Below are positions 17,063 through 25,907 of a stretch of DNA of 34,072 nt, in pieces. A model generated the notes under the pieces. The model ran no database searches, was not told the origin of the DNA, and worked only from the letters and a program-made list of their open reading frames with translations. Position 1 is the first letter of the stretch, and each line of letters begins with the position of its first letter. Source of the DNA: Planctomycetota bacterium (GTDB lineage Bacteria; Planctomycetota; UBA1135; UBA2386); assembly GCA_020848735.1 (NCBI GenBank), contig JADLHO010000181.1:1-34072 (forward strand). Reading direction: 5' to 3'. Position numbers and translations under genes: made by a program.

Positions 17063-18961
17063 ATGCACGCGATCACCCTTTCGCTGCTCCTGGCGACGAC
17101 GCTCCAGACCGTCGGCGCGCAGGACCGCGAGCCAGGCCGCGGCAACCCGGCGGGCCTGCCGCTCATCGGGACGGCGCGGCTCGCCGACTCGAGACCGTGG
17201 GTCGGTGCGCGCGTGCGCCTGCGCCCCGCGCCCGCGGGTGCGCGGACGATCCCCGAGCAGGTCGACGAGCTCGCGGTGGTCACCGACTCGATGGGGCGCT
17301 TCCGCGCATCGATGGTCCCCGGGCGGCGCTACGCGGTCTTCGCCGAGGAGGAGCTCGCGGACGGCGCGCGGCTCGTGTCGCGCGCGCTCGTGCACGTCGC
17401 CGGCGCCGCGCGCATCGAGCTGCGCGCGGAGGATGCGCCGCGGCCATCGACACGGTTGCGCTTCCTCGGGCTCGACCCTGCCGCGCCGCGCCCGCTGAGC
17501 CTGACCGCGATCTCGCTCGCGCTGCAGGAGCGCAGGACCCTCGCCCTCGACGCCGACGACGCGACGATCCTGCCGGCGAGCGCCGCACCCGACCTGGAGC
17601 TCGGACTCTTCGACGCAGCCGGCCGGCTCCTGCGCTGCGCCGCGTTCTCCGAGCTCCCTTCCGATGCCGGGTCCGACGCGGTCCTCGCCGCAGCGCCCGC
17701 GCATTGGGTCCGCGTGCGCGCCGTCTCGCACGCGGGCAGGCGTCCGCTCGCGGGCGCCGGGTTCGCACGCTGCTTCGACGGGCGCTTCCACGAACTCGCG
17801 ACCTGCGATGCCGAAGGGGTCGCGCGCCTCGACCTCGCGTCGACCGCGATCGCATCCACGAGGACCCTGCCCGTGCTCGTCGTGATCGCCGCGCGCCACG
17901 ACCTCGGGCTGCTGCGGATCGCCGAACCACAGCCGCGCACGGCCGCGGAACTCGCGGAAACGACCGGCTTCGACGCCGAGCTCGAGATCGTCGGACGCCT
18001 GGGCCCCTGGGCCCGCGGTCGCATCCTCGCGGATGAGCTCCCCCTCGCCGAGCTCGACTTCGAGTACGAGGTCGAGGCCGGCAACGGGCTCTTCGACTTC
18101 ACCGGCGATTGGGAGCGCCTCGCCCTGCGCGGGCGCTGCGACGCGGAGGGCCGCTACGAGTTGCCGCACGACGACAGCGACCAACCGCTGCTCCGGATCC
18201 TCGCCGACGATCGTCTGCTCGCCGCGATGCCCGAGGCGTGGCGCGCAGGCTTCGGGAACTCCTTGCTCCTGCGGCTGCCCGGTCGCGTCGCACCGATCCA
18301 GCTCGAGCTGCTCGATCACATCGCGTTGATCGAAGTCCTCATGCTCCGCCCGGCCGGTGACCCCGCGGCCGACGTCGTGATCCACGCCGGACCACTCGAT
18401 GCCCTCGGTCTGCATCAGATGCGCAGCGATCGCTCCGGCCGTGCCGTCCTCGTGATGCCGACGACCGGGCAATCCCCGATCCTGCTCGGCGCGATCGGCG
18501 AGGCCGGCTGGCGCCTCGTCTCGCTCGGCCGTCTCCGCGAGTCCGACCCCGACGCGCCGCCGCAGCGGCTCGTGATCACGTTGCGTGAACCGCTCGCGCT
18601 CGACGTGCGCGTCGCCGCGGCCCCGGGCCAGGTGCTGCGCGATGAGCTCTCGGTCGCCATGGTGTGTCCGAGCCCGGTCTGGCTCGGCGGCGGCGTGTCC
18701 ACGGTCCCGGCGCGTGACACGAGCGGCATTCCCTGCGCCGACGTCGACGACGCGCAGGTCCACTCGTTCGTGGCGGACCTGCAGCTCGAGGCCCCGCTCG
18801 TCGACGGCCGCGCGCGCCTGTGTGTGCCGAAGGTCGACGGCGAGTTCCAGATCCTGGTCCGCGCCGGGCCCGCCCACGAGGTCCTCGCCACGACGACATT
18901 GCACGTCGAAGCCGCGCGAGCCTCGGATCCGCTGCTCGTGGAGCTTCAGCTCACGCGCTGA
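17063..18961 (+). CDS. Exported protein of unknown function, paralogue A
   Basis: 632 residues with a signal peptide (MHAITLSLLLATTLQTVGA before QDREP). I do not recognise a named family. Residues about 35-120 look like a carboxypeptidase-regulatory-type beta sandwich (ADSRPWVGARVRLRP, TDSMGRFRASMVPGRRYAVF, SRALVHVAGAARIELR). Further beta-rich units follow at about 210-270 (AHWVRVRAVSHAGRRPLAGA, CDAEGVARLDL), 320-385 and 425-530. It is homologous along its length, at low identity, to the protein at 20012-21952: both show 'xWxGARVxx', a 'GRFR...GRRxAxxAE' strand pair and a later 'GRxRALV/GRAVLV' strand. No catalytic motif is visible. A multi-domain extracytoplasmic structural or binding protein is the best inference. 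Confidence 0.78.
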   Translation: MHAITLSLLLATTLQTVGAQDREPGRGNPAGLPLIGTARLADSRPWVGARVRLRPAPAGARTIPEQVDELAVVTDSMGRFRASMVPGRRYAVFAEEELADGARLVSRALVHVAGAARIELRAEDAPRPSTRLRFLGLDPAAPRPLSLTAISLALQERRTLALDADDATILPASAAPDLELGLFDAAGRLLRCAAFSELPSDAGSDAVLAAAPAHWVRVRAVSHAGRRPLAGAGFARCFDGRFHELATCDAEGVARLDLASTAIASTRTLPVLVVIAARHDLGLLRIAEPQPRTAAELAETTGFDAELEIVGRLGPWARGRILADELPLAELDFEYEVEAGNGLFDFTGDWERLALRGRCDAEGRYELPHDDSDQPLLRILADDRLLAAMPEAWRAGFGNSLLLRLPGRVAPIQLELLDHIALIEVLMLRPAGDPAADVVIHAGPLDALGLHQMRSDRSGRAVLVMPTTGQSPILLGAIGEAGWRLVSLGRLRESDPDAPPQRLVITLREPLALDVRVAAAPGQVLRDELSVAMVCPSPVWLGGGVSTVPARDTSGIPCADVDDAQVHSFVADLQLEAPLVDGRARLCVPKVDGEFQILVRAGPAHEVLATTTLHVEAARASDPLLVELQLTR

Positions 18962-19001
18962 GCAGGAGCGTCTCCGCACGCGACGCGCACGATCGTCGGG
19001 T

Positions 19002-19892
19002 TCAGTTCGTCCGCCCGCGACGGCATTGCCCGCCCGCGATCAGCGCGACGAGGCGTGCCGGCACGTTCGTGGTCACGAGGTCGAGGCCGAGCGCGGGTGC
19101 GCCCAGGAGTGCGACGTCGGCGTCGATCGTGTAGGTGCAGACGAGGAACCCGCGCTCGCGCATGCGCGCGACGTCCTCGACGCGCAGGCGCCGATGATCC
19201 CAGTGCAGGATCGCCGCACCGGTGCGCCGGACCTCGTCGAGCCGGGCGTCGCTGGGCGGATCGCCGGACAGCGCCGCGATCGCGATCCGCGGCTCGAGCG
19301 CGTGCAGGGTCGCGAGCCAGTCCCAGTCGAAGGACTGGACGAGCACGCGCTCGACCAGGCGTTTCGAACGCAGGAGCTCGACGAGGTCCTCCGCACGACC
19401 CGCCTTGTGCTCGATCATCGTGGTCGCGCGCGGCTGGATCACGTCGAGCGCCTCGGCGAGCGTCGGGATCCGCGTGCCGGCGAAGCGCGCATGCTTCCAC
19501 CTGCCGGCATCGAGACGTGCGAGGTCCTCGGCGTTCCGCTCGGCGACCGCGAGGCGTTCGCCGCCGAACACCACGCGTGCGTCGGTCGTGCGATCGAGAG
19601 TCGCGTCGTGCAGGCAGACGAGGACGCCGTCCTTCGTCTGATGGAAGTCGAGTTCGACGAGCTCGGCGCCGACGCGCACGGCCTCGGCGAAGGCGGGCAG
19701 CGTGTTCTCCGGGAAGCCTTCGGAAGCACCGCGGTGCGCGACGACCAGCGGCGCGGGCTTCGCGCGCTCGCGCAGCGATGCGATCAGGTCCGCGGGGTCC
19801 TCGCGCGGTCGCGGCGGGATCCGCGGCAGCAGCACGGCAAGGCACGATGCGGCGAAGACGACGAGGGACCAGCGCGGTGCGAACGAGCTCAT
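19002..19892 (-). CDS. Glycerophosphodiester phosphodiesterase (GDPD family), membrane-anchored or exported
   Basis: 296 residues. An N-terminal hydrophobic segment (WSLVVFAASCLAVLLP) is followed by a TIM-barrel GDPD domain from about residue 46. Catalytic and metal residues are visible: His53-Arg54 in VVAHRGASEGFPENTLPAF, Glu80 and Asp82 in ELVELDFHQTKDG, His95 in CLHDATLDRTTD, and EHK at about 151-153. The end TNVPARLVALI is the family's last strand and helix. It should hydrolyse glycerophosphodiesters to glycerol-3-phosphate and an alcohol, here probably outside the cytoplasm. ATG 19892 begins the anchor; the frame stays open 34 codons further up without signal-like content. It sits on the opposite strand between the two paralogous unknown genes. 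Confidence 0.9.
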   Translation of the reverse strand: MSSFAPRWSLVVFAASCLAVLLPRIPPRPREDPADLIASLRERAKPAPLVVAHRGASEGFPENTLPAFAEAVRVGAELVELDFHQTKDGVLVCLHDATLDRTTDARVVFGGERLAVAERNAEDLARLDAGRWKHARFAGTRIPTLAEALDVIQPRATTMIEHKAGRAEDLVELLRSKRLVERVLVQSFDWDWLATLHALEPRIAIAALSGDPPSDARLDEVRRTGAAILHWDHRRLRVEDVARMRERGFLVCTYTIDADVALLGAPALGLDLVTTNVPARLVALIAGGQCRRGRTN

Positions 19893-19975
19893 GCCGCACA
19901 GCGGAGCAGGTCCTCGCGAGCGGCGCATCAAGCGGGCGTCGATGCTCGCCGCAGTCCCGCGATCCGCGACCTCGC

Positions 19976-19981
19976 TATCCT
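19976..19981 (+). promoter_or_regulatory. Putative -10 element TATCCT of paralogue B
   Basis: TATCCT within CGCTATCCTC, 30 nt before GTG 20012. Context and hexamer match those upstream of paralogue A, but here the leader is long enough to hold a Shine-Dalgarno site. Confidence 0.45.
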
Positions 19982-19999
19982 CCGCACGACCCAAGCGTC

Positions 20000-20004
20000 A
20001 GGAG
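20000..20004 (+). promoter_or_regulatory. Shine-Dalgarno site deciding a GTG start
   Basis: AGGAG 7 nt before GTG 20012. It supports the GTG as start of paralogue B, where the open frame extends 319 codons further upstream without signal-peptide logic. Confidence 0.75.
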
Positions 20005-20011
20005 CCCGACC

Positions 20012-21952
20012 GTGCGTCTCGAGTCCAAGCTCGTCGCCTGCGCCGTTCTGGGTGCATCGCTCGCCGCCCAGGACGGCCTCGTGCGCGAACCGCTGCTCGG
20101 CGTCGCGATGCGCGACGCGGACGGGCCCTGGTCCGGAGCGCGGGTGCACGCCGTGGCCCTGACGAGCTTCGACTTCGCGGTCGGAACCCAGGACCACGTC
20201 GTCGCGGTCGCCGACGAGCGCGGCCGCTTCCGACTCGATCTCCTGGCCGGACGTCGCCACGCGCTCTGGGCCGAACAGTCCGCGCCGGAACCGCGCGAGC
20301 ACGCCGGCAACCCACTCGTCTCGCGCGAGCTCGCGTACGCCTTCGCCGGTGAGCGCGTCGCGCTCGGTCCGGCGCACGCGCGCACACCGCGCCTGATCGA
20401 GCTCGAGGATCGCCCCGCGGACGCTCCGCGACCCCTGAAGGTCGCGGTCTTCGCCCCCGCGCATGGACTGCTCGAGACCTTCTCCATCGACGCGGCGGGC
20501 GGGGCGCGCGCCGCGCTGCGACTCGTGCCCGCACCGTGCTCGACACACGACGTGGTCGTCCGCGATGCGAACGCGCGGCCGCTGCTCGCCGCGAGGATCC
20601 AGGGCGACGGGTCCACGGTCCTGCGGCCCGCCGGTCCGCGCTGGATGCGGATGTCCATCGCGCGCCAGGGCGATGAGGTCGGGATCGCGGGCGCCACGGT
20701 CTTCGCCGTCCTCGGCGGTTCGCGCATCGAGTTGGGCACGAGCGAAGAGCGCGGCATGGCCCTCGTCGATCTCGGCGGCCTCGCCGCGCAGGTGGGTCGC
20801 GGGGACGGCAGCGCGATCTGGGCGCGACACCTCCGCGTCTGCGTCGAGGCCGAGGGCTACCACGGTGCCTGGCTGCTCGTCGATGGGAACCGCACGCAGC
20901 ACACGCGAGAGGCGGCGCTCGCGACACCCGATCCCGGCGGCGCCGTCCTCCTTCGAAGCGGGCCGAGCCAACCCCGCGAGCTCATCCTGCAGGCCCACGC
21001 GGTCCCGCTCGGCGGCGCGTCGCTCGTGCTCTCCTCGCCCTGCGACTTCCGCGCTGCGCGCGAGCTCCTGCCCATCGACAGCGTGCGGATCAGCGCGACG
21101 CCGGGCCTCGTGGACCTCGGCATCGTCGCCCAGGAAGAGCCATCGAACCCACCCGCGGCGCACGGCGGCCTGCAGCTCGTCCTCGATCGCACGGCACTGT
21201 TGGCGCTCCCGCCGCGCTGGCGTGAACGCGCGCCTGCGCAGGTCCTCCTGCCCATGGCCTCGATCGCGCACGAGCGCGAGCATCGCGTCACGCTGGACCT
21301 CGTGCGGATCCTGCGACCGCTCGAGATCCGCTTCGTCCAGGCGGATGGCATCACGCCCGCCGGCGATCTCGAAGCGGTCTGCACCCTGCCCGGTCTCCAG
21401 CACCAGCGCTACCGCGCCGACCGCCTCGGCCGCGTCCGCGCGCTCGTCCCGACGGACTCAGCGCTGCCCTTCCTCGTCTTCGTGACCGAAGCCCGCGGCT
21501 GGTGCGCGGCGTCGATCGCCGTGAGCCCGGCGCGGTCCGCGTCGCGGGACCTCGCGCATCTCACGCTCGCCCTCGCCGCAGCGCGCCGGATCGAGGTCGG
21601 CATCAGCCCCGGCAGACTCGAGCGCCTGCCCGAGGAGCTCGACTGCGAGCTCCGCGCACACCTCGATCCGCTCACCGACGAGAAGGGTCTCGCCGAGGGC
21701 GTGACCCTCATCGACACGGACGGACCCATCGCGAGCCCGCTGAGCCTCACCGGGTTCAGCGCCGCGATCCCGACCCGCTGGCGCCGACGCGTGGACGGCG
21801 ACCGCACCGAGTTCCACGTCCCGAGCTGCGCGCTCGAGCTGGGCGTGACCGCGATCGGCCTGCACGAGGGGCGACCCGTCTCGATCGCCACACGGATCGG
21901 ATGTGATCCGGGGACCGCGACGGTGAAGGTCGATCTGGGCTTCGTGCGCTGA
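20012..21952 (+). CDS. Exported protein of unknown function, paralogue B
   Basis: 646 residues with a GTG start behind AGGAG, and a signal peptide (RLESKLVACAVLGASLAA before QDGLV). It is homologous to the protein at 17063-18961: DGPWSGARVHAVALTSFDF and ERGRFRLDLLAGRRHALWAE align with its N-terminal sandwich, GPRWMRMSIA with its APAHWVRVRAV region, and DRLGRVRALVPTDSALPFLV with its late DRSGRAVLVMPTTGQSPILL region. It looks entirely beta-rich, without catalytic signature or terminal sorting domain. The same signal-peptide ending (A before QD) and promoter hexamer are shared, so the pair probably arose by duplication. The sulfatase gene follows on the same strand after 92 nt with its own putative promoter. 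Confidence 0.78.
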   Translation: MRLESKLVACAVLGASLAAQDGLVREPLLGVAMRDADGPWSGARVHAVALTSFDFAVGTQDHVVAVADERGRFRLDLLAGRRHALWAEQSAPEPREHAGNPLVSRELAYAFAGERVALGPAHARTPRLIELEDRPADAPRPLKVAVFAPAHGLLETFSIDAAGGARAALRLVPAPCSTHDVVVRDANARPLLAARIQGDGSTVLRPAGPRWMRMSIARQGDEVGIAGATVFAVLGGSRIELGTSEERGMALVDLGGLAAQVGRGDGSAIWARHLRVCVEAEGYHGAWLLVDGNRTQHTREAALATPDPGGAVLLRSGPSQPRELILQAHAVPLGGASLVLSSPCDFRAARELLPIDSVRISATPGLVDLGIVAQEEPSNPPAAHGGLQLVLDRTALLALPPRWRERAPAQVLLPMASIAHEREHRVTLDLVRILRPLEIRFVQADGITPAGDLEAVCTLPGLQHQRYRADRLGRVRALVPTDSALPFLVFVTEARGWCAASIAVSPARSASRDLAHLTLALAAARRIEVGISPGRLERLPEELDCELRAHLDPLTDEKGLAEGVTLIDTDGPIASPLSLTGFSAAIPTRWRRRVDGDRTEFHVPSCALELGVTAIGLHEGRPVSIATRIGCDPGTATVKVDLGFVR

Positions 21953-22028
21953 TGCGCGCCGAGAGACGAGCTCGTGGGGGATGGGCCGGAGAATCGCCTC
22001 GCTCCCCGCTCCCCGCCCAGCCACCGGC

Positions 22029-22034
22029 TACGTT
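22029..22034 (+). promoter_or_regulatory. Putative -10 element TACGTT of the sulfatase gene
   Basis: TACGTT in GGCTACGTTCC ends 10 nt before the ATG at 22045. It would give a leader of about 0-5 nt. No Shine-Dalgarno site lies in between. Confidence 0.45.
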
Positions 22035-22044
22035 CCGCGACCCG

Positions 22045-23745
22045 ATGCGCTGCCTCGTGTACCTGCTCGCGGTTCTCGGCCTCGCGGCGACGGCGACCGC
22101 CCAGACCGGGTCTACCCCGCCGCCTGACATCCTCTTCCTCGTCGTCGACGACCTGAACGACTGGGTCGGATGCCTCGGCGGTCACCCGCAGACGCGGACC
22201 CCCAACCTCGATCGTCTGGCCCGCAGCGGCGTGCTGTTCACCAATGCGCATTGCGCGGCGCCCTCGTGCAACCCGTCGCGCACGGCGCTGTTCACCGGCC
22301 GATCGCCGGCGACGACCGGGCTGTACACCAACACGCAATCGATGCGCGACGCGCTGCCCGAGGCACAGCTGCTGCCTGCCGTGCTGCGCACCCACGGCTA
22401 CCGCGCGCTCGGCAGCGGCAAGCTGCTCCACTACGTCATCGACGCGCCGTCGTGGGACGAGTACTTCCCGAGCGCAGCCACCGAATCACCGATCCCGCGC
22501 ACGCTCTACCCCAAGACGCGGCCCCTCTCCCTGCCGCGCGCCGGGGCCTGGCAATACGTCGAGACCGACTGGGGTCCGCTCGACGCGACCGACGAGGAGT
22601 ACGGCGGAGATCTGCTCGTCGCGGAGTGGATCGCCGCCCGCCTGCGCACGCCGCACGACCAGGCGACGTTCCTCGCCGGCGGGCTGTACCGACCGCATGA
22701 ACCCTGGTTCGTGCCGCGTCGCTACTTCGAGCCGTTCCCGCTCGAGTCCATCCAGCTGCCGCCCGGCTACCGCGAGGGCGACATCGACGACCTCCCCGCC
22801 GAAGGCCGGCGCAGGGCCCTCAACCGCTACTTCCCCCACATCCAGGCCCAGGGCCAATGGCGACAGGCCGTGCAGGCCTATCTCGCCGCGATCCACTACA
22901 GCGACGCGATGCTCGGGCGCATCCTCGACGCGCTCGACGCGAGTCCGCGCCGTGACTCCACGATCGTCGTGCTCTGCTCGGACCACGGCTGGCATCTCGG
23001 CGAGAAGGAGCACTGGCAGAAGTTCACCGCCTGGCGCGTCTGCACGCGCGTGCCCCTGATCGTGCGCGTGCCGGCCGGCGTCCGTGGTCTCCCTGACGGC
23101 ACACGGCCGGCCGTCTGCGACCAGCCCGTCGATCTGCGCTCGCTGTTTCCGACCCTGCTCGAGCTCGCCGGGTTGCCTCCCGATCCCATGGCCGACGCAC
23201 CCTCGCTCGTGCCGCTGCTCGCCGATGTCGACGCGCCATGGCCGCACGTCGCGGTGACCTGGCTCGACACGCCGGGCTCGTTCGGACTCAGCGACCGGGG
23301 CTGGCGCTACATCCGCTACCACGACGGCGGCGAGGAGCTGTACGACGTGGTGGCCGACCCTCACGAGTGGGAGAACCTCGCCGGCCGGCCCGAGCATGCC
23401 GCGCGCCTCTCCGCACTGCGCGCCAAGGCACCGACCACGTTCGCGCCCCGCGCGCCCGAGCGCACGACCGAGCTCGTGCAGCACGCCGCCGACGTCGCGC
23501 TCCCCAGTTCGCGACCGGAGGGCGCTCCCGCGCCGCTGCGCTTCCTCAACGGCAGCGGTCAGCGCATCCGCATCCATTGGATCGCACCCGATGGCGAGCG
23601 AAGGCAACGCGCCGAGCTCGAACCGAACGCGACCCACGACGAGCGCGCGAGGAAGGGCGCGGTCTGGCTCGTCACCGACACCGACGATCGCCCGCTCGGT
23701 CACTTCGTGAGCACGGGACAGCCGAGCCGCGCGCTGGTGCGCTGA
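22045..23745 (+). CDS. Exported type I sulfatase with VHL-beta-like C-terminal domain
   Basis: 566 residues. The signal peptide ends ATA before QTGST. The sulfatase domain (about 27-490) starts DILFLVVDDLNDWVG with metal ligands D35-D36, then Cys75 in CNPSRTALFTGR. This is the CxPSR motif whose Cys is converted to formylglycine by the FGE enzyme, which is not in this window. LGSGKLLHY, GGLYRPHEPW and CSDHGWHLGEKEHW carry the other active-site Lys, His and Asp residues. The arrangement resembles iduronate-2-sulfatase-like enzymes acting on sulfated polysaccharides. Residues about 498-560 (LRFLNGSGQRIRIHWIAPDG ... AVWLVTDTDDRPLGHF) resemble the beta domain of VHL and do not belong to the sulfatase fold. 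ATG 22045 starts the signal peptide; an upstream in-frame extension is noise. Confidence 0.9.
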   Translation: MRCLVYLLAVLGLAATATAQTGSTPPPDILFLVVDDLNDWVGCLGGHPQTRTPNLDRLARSGVLFTNAHCAAPSCNPSRTALFTGRSPATTGLYTNTQSMRDALPEAQLLPAVLRTHGYRALGSGKLLHYVIDAPSWDEYFPSAATESPIPRTLYPKTRPLSLPRAGAWQYVETDWGPLDATDEEYGGDLLVAEWIAARLRTPHDQATFLAGGLYRPHEPWFVPRRYFEPFPLESIQLPPGYREGDIDDLPAEGRRRALNRYFPHIQAQGQWRQAVQAYLAAIHYSDAMLGRILDALDASPRRDSTIVVLCSDHGWHLGEKEHWQKFTAWRVCTRVPLIVRVPAGVRGLPDGTRPAVCDQPVDLRSLFPTLLELAGLPPDPMADAPSLVPLLADVDAPWPHVAVTWLDTPGSFGLSDRGWRYIRYHDGGEELYDVVADPHEWENLAGRPEHAARLSALRAKAPTTFAPRAPERTTELVQHAADVALPSSRPEGAPAPLRFLNGSGQRIRIHWIAPDGERRQRAELEPNATHDERARKGAVWLVTDTDDRPLGHFVSTGQPSRALVR

Positions 23746-23992
23746 GGACACAAGGTCCCCGCGCCGCGAGCGCGGTGAGGCCATCCCCTGCGCTCCGCTG
23801 CCGGGGCGCCACCGCGAGGGGCGGATGGTCGCCTGCGTGTCGCAGCTGCGGTCCGGAAGCCCTTCTCCTCCGGGTGGACGATCGGCTGCCCGAACGGATC
23901 GCCACGGCGGAGATCGCCGTCCCGGTCTGCCTGCGCTTGATCCGGCGCGGCAGGAACGGAGCACGTCGTGCGGCGCGCCCGCGCCCCGCGCC
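23746..23992. other. Longest intergenic region (247 nt), convergent genes
   Basis: It lies between the sulfatase stop and the stop of the ROK kinase gene. It holds a structured element at 23771-23816: CGCGGTG pairs with CACCGCG, and CCCC (23785-23788) can pair with GGGG (23803-23806) inside, a possible terminator for the sulfatase. I find no convincing gene in the rest. One minus-strand frame contains protein-like text but no credible start. Confidence 0.5.
23771..23816 (+). terminator. Possible terminator hairpin after the sulfatase gene
   Basis: Seven-bp arms CGCGGTG (23771-23777) and CACCGCG (23810-23816) enclose an inner CCCC/GGGG pairing. It starts 26 nt after the sulfatase stop. It has no T-run and the loop is long, so confidence is low. 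Confidence 0.3.
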
Positions 23993-24691
23993 CTACTCCA
24001 ATCCCTGCGCCGCCGGCCCGAGCGTCGCAGCGGCTTCCCAGAGCCGATAGCCGCCGAGGAACGCGTGGAGGTTGCTCCCCATGCGCGCGAGCGACGGCAG
24101 CGAGCCGAGCTTCTTGACGTTGCCGCCGCCGATGACGACGTACTCCGCGACGAGCGCGAGGCGGAGCAGGTCGACCGCCTCGAAGACGAAGTCCTTCCAG
24201 CGGCGGCGGCCGAACTTCTCGAGGCCGCGCTCGCCGAGGTAGTCCTCGAAGGTGCCCTGGCGGAAGGGCAGGTGCGCGAGCTCGAGCGGGATGATGTGGC
24301 CCTGTTCGCCGTGGCCTTCGTCGACGAGCGCCGAGCCCAGGCCGGTGCCGAGCCCGAGGAAGAGCATCGTGCCCCCCTCGTAGCTGCCGAGCGCCTGCAT
24401 CGCGGCGTCGTTGATCACCTTGGTCGGCTTGCCGAAGGCGAGCGCGAAGTTGAAGCCCTTCCAGCCGGGGCCGAGGTTGCGCGGGTCGAGCAGGGCGTGG
24501 CCGCGGCGGACCGGGGCGGGGATGCCGACGGTGACCACGTCCCATTCCCAGTCCTCGGCGACGCGGATCACGCCCTCGACCATCTCGTCGGGGGTGAGCG
24601 TCTTGCCGCTCGCGAACTTGCGGCGCTCCTCCTGGCCCGTGGCGAGGAGCTTCACGTTGGTGCCACCGACGTCGACGACGAGGATCTTCAT
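23993..24691 (-). CDS. ROK-family polyphosphate glucokinase-like kinase
   Basis: 232 residues, close to the compact polyphosphate-glucokinase group. The phosphate loop is MKILVVDVGGTNVKLL (D7-GGT). Other visible parts are VGIPAPVRRG (55-64), VIND with catalytic Asp95, GLGTGLGSALV (113-123) and PLELAHLPF (135-143). The usual zinc-binding ROK Cys motif is absent, as in polyphosphate glucokinases. It should phosphorylate glucose to glucose-6-phosphate in the cytoplasm using polyphosphate and/or ATP; the donor cannot be told from sequence. ATG 24691 has GGAG about 7 nt upstream and matches the family N-terminus. It diverges from transaldolase across 117 nt, which suggests a sugar-phosphate role. 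Confidence 0.85.
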   Translation of the reverse strand: MKILVVDVGGTNVKLLATGQEERRKFASGKTLTPDEMVEGVIRVAEDWEWDVVTVGIPAPVRRGHALLDPRNLGPGWKGFNFALAFGKPTKVINDAAMQALGSYEGGTMLFLGLGTGLGSALVDEGHGEQGHIIPLELAHLPFRQGTFEDYLGERGLEKFGRRRWKDFVFEAVDLLRLALVAEYVVIGGGNVKKLGSLPSLARMGSNLHAFLGGYRLWEAAATLGPAAQGLE

Positions 24692-24790
24692 GTCCGAGCT
24701 CCCGCGCGGGCAGGGCGCCCCGCGGGGTCGCGGAGTTTGAGGCAAGCGCGCCGCCGCCGCCAGAGCGCAGGACCGCGGGGTCCCCGCGCT

Positions 24791-24796
24791 TAGGAT
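24791..24796 (+). promoter_or_regulatory. Putative -10 element TAGGAT of the transaldolase gene
   Basis: TAGGAT in CGCTTAGGATCG ends 12 nt before the ATG at 24809. The same GCTTAGGATC string occurs just before the M28 peptidase start on the other strand. Confidence 0.45.
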
Positions 24797-24808
24797 CGCG
24801 GCCTCGCC

Positions 24809-25774
24809 ATGAACCAGCTCGAAGCCCTGAGCCGCCACACGATCGTGGTCGCCGACACCGGCGACGTCGCCGCGATCCGCCGCGCCGCACCGCGGGATGC
24901 GACGACGAACCCGTCCCTGATCCAGAAGGCCGCGGTGCTCGACGAGTACCGCCCGCTGGTCGAGCGCGCACTCGCCGACGCGGCGAAGGAGGCGGGGGGC
25001 GAACGCGAACGCCTCGCGTGCTTCCTCGATCGGCTCTTCGTCGAGTTCGGCCTCGAGATCCTCGGCATCGTGCCCGGACGGGTCTCGACCGAGGTCGACG
25101 CGAGATTGAGCTTCGACACGCGGGCGACGCTCGAGAAGGCGCGCCGCCTCATCGCGCTCTACGAGGCGCGCGGCATCGCGCGCGAACGCGTGCTCATCAA
25201 GATCGCGGCCACCTGGGAGGGCATCCGCGCGGCGGAGCAGCTCGAGCGCGAGGGGATCCGCTGCAACCTCACCCTGCTCTTCGGTTTCGCACAGGCCGTC
25301 GCCTGCGCCGAGGCGAAGGTCACGCTGATCTCACCCTTCGTCGGTCGCATCTACGACTGGTGGAAGAAGGAGAAGGGCGTCGCGGACATCCCGATCGAGG
25401 AGGACCCGGGCGTCGCCTCGGTGGCGCGCATCTGGTGCTACTACAAGGCGCACGGCTACCGCACCGAGGTCATGGGCGCGAGCTTCCGCAAGGTCGAGCA
25501 GATCGTGCAGCTCTGCGGCTGCGATCTCCTCACGATCAGTCCCGAGCTCATCGACCAGCTGCGTGCCCGTGCGGGCGCGATCGAGCCGCGCCTCACGCCG
25601 GCGCTGGCGCAGGCGCGGATCGAGGCCTCGGTCCATCTCGACGAAGCGAGCTTCCGCTGGCTGCACAACGACGATCCGATGGCGGAGTTCAAGCTCAGCG
25701 AGGGCATCCGGCTCTTCGATCGCGACGCCCGCCGGCTCGAGGACTTCGCCCGCGCGCGCCTGGCCGGGAGCTGA
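24809..25774 (+). CDS. tal: Transaldolase
   Basis: 321 residues, matching TalB-type transaldolases. Visible family parts are Asp17 in [20 protein letters not shown] (30-42), [12 protein letters not shown] (92-103), the Schiff-base Lys131 in [27 protein letters not shown] (the C-N-L-T strand), [10 protein letters not shown] and [12 protein letters not shown]. It transfers a dihydroxyacetone unit between sedoheptulose-7-phosphate and glyceraldehyde-3-phosphate in the non-oxidative pentose phosphate pathway. A TAGGAT hexamer 12 nt before the ATG suggests a very short leader. It is divergent from the glucokinase-like gene, so the two may respond to the same sugar-phosphate state. The small lipoprotein gene follows after 133 nt with its own ribosome binding site. 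Confidence 0.96.
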   Translation: MNQLEALSRHTIVVADTGDVAAIRRAAPRDATTNPSLIQKAAVLDEYRPLVERALADAAKEAGGERERLACFLDRLFVEFGLEILGIVPGRVSTEVDARLSFDTRATLEKARRLIALYEARGIARERVLIKIAATWEGIRAAEQLEREGIRCNLTLLFGFAQAVACAEAKVTLISPFVGRIYDWWKKEKGVADIPIEEDPGVASVARIWCYYKAHGYRTEVMGASFRKVEQIVQLCGCDLLTISPELIDQLRARAGAIEPRLTPALAQARIEASVHLDEASFRWLHNDDPMAEFKLSEGIRLFDRDARRLEDFARARLAGS

Positions 25775-25895
25775 GAGCCCCCGGGAGCCGGAGAGCCCAT
25801 CGAGCCGGCAATCCTCGCTTGCGCTGGCGGCCCGCCGAACCGACGCTGCGCCCCCCGCACGCGTGGGCACGGCGCCCGGCTGTGGTCAGTCCAAC

Positions 25896-25899
25896 GGAG
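25896..25899 (+). promoter_or_regulatory. Shine-Dalgarno site of the small lipoprotein gene
   Basis: GGAG (in AACGGAGAATTC) 8 nt before the ATG at 25908. It is one of the clear canonical sites in the window and fixes the start. Confidence 0.7.
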
Positions 25900-25907
25900 A
25901 ATTCGCA

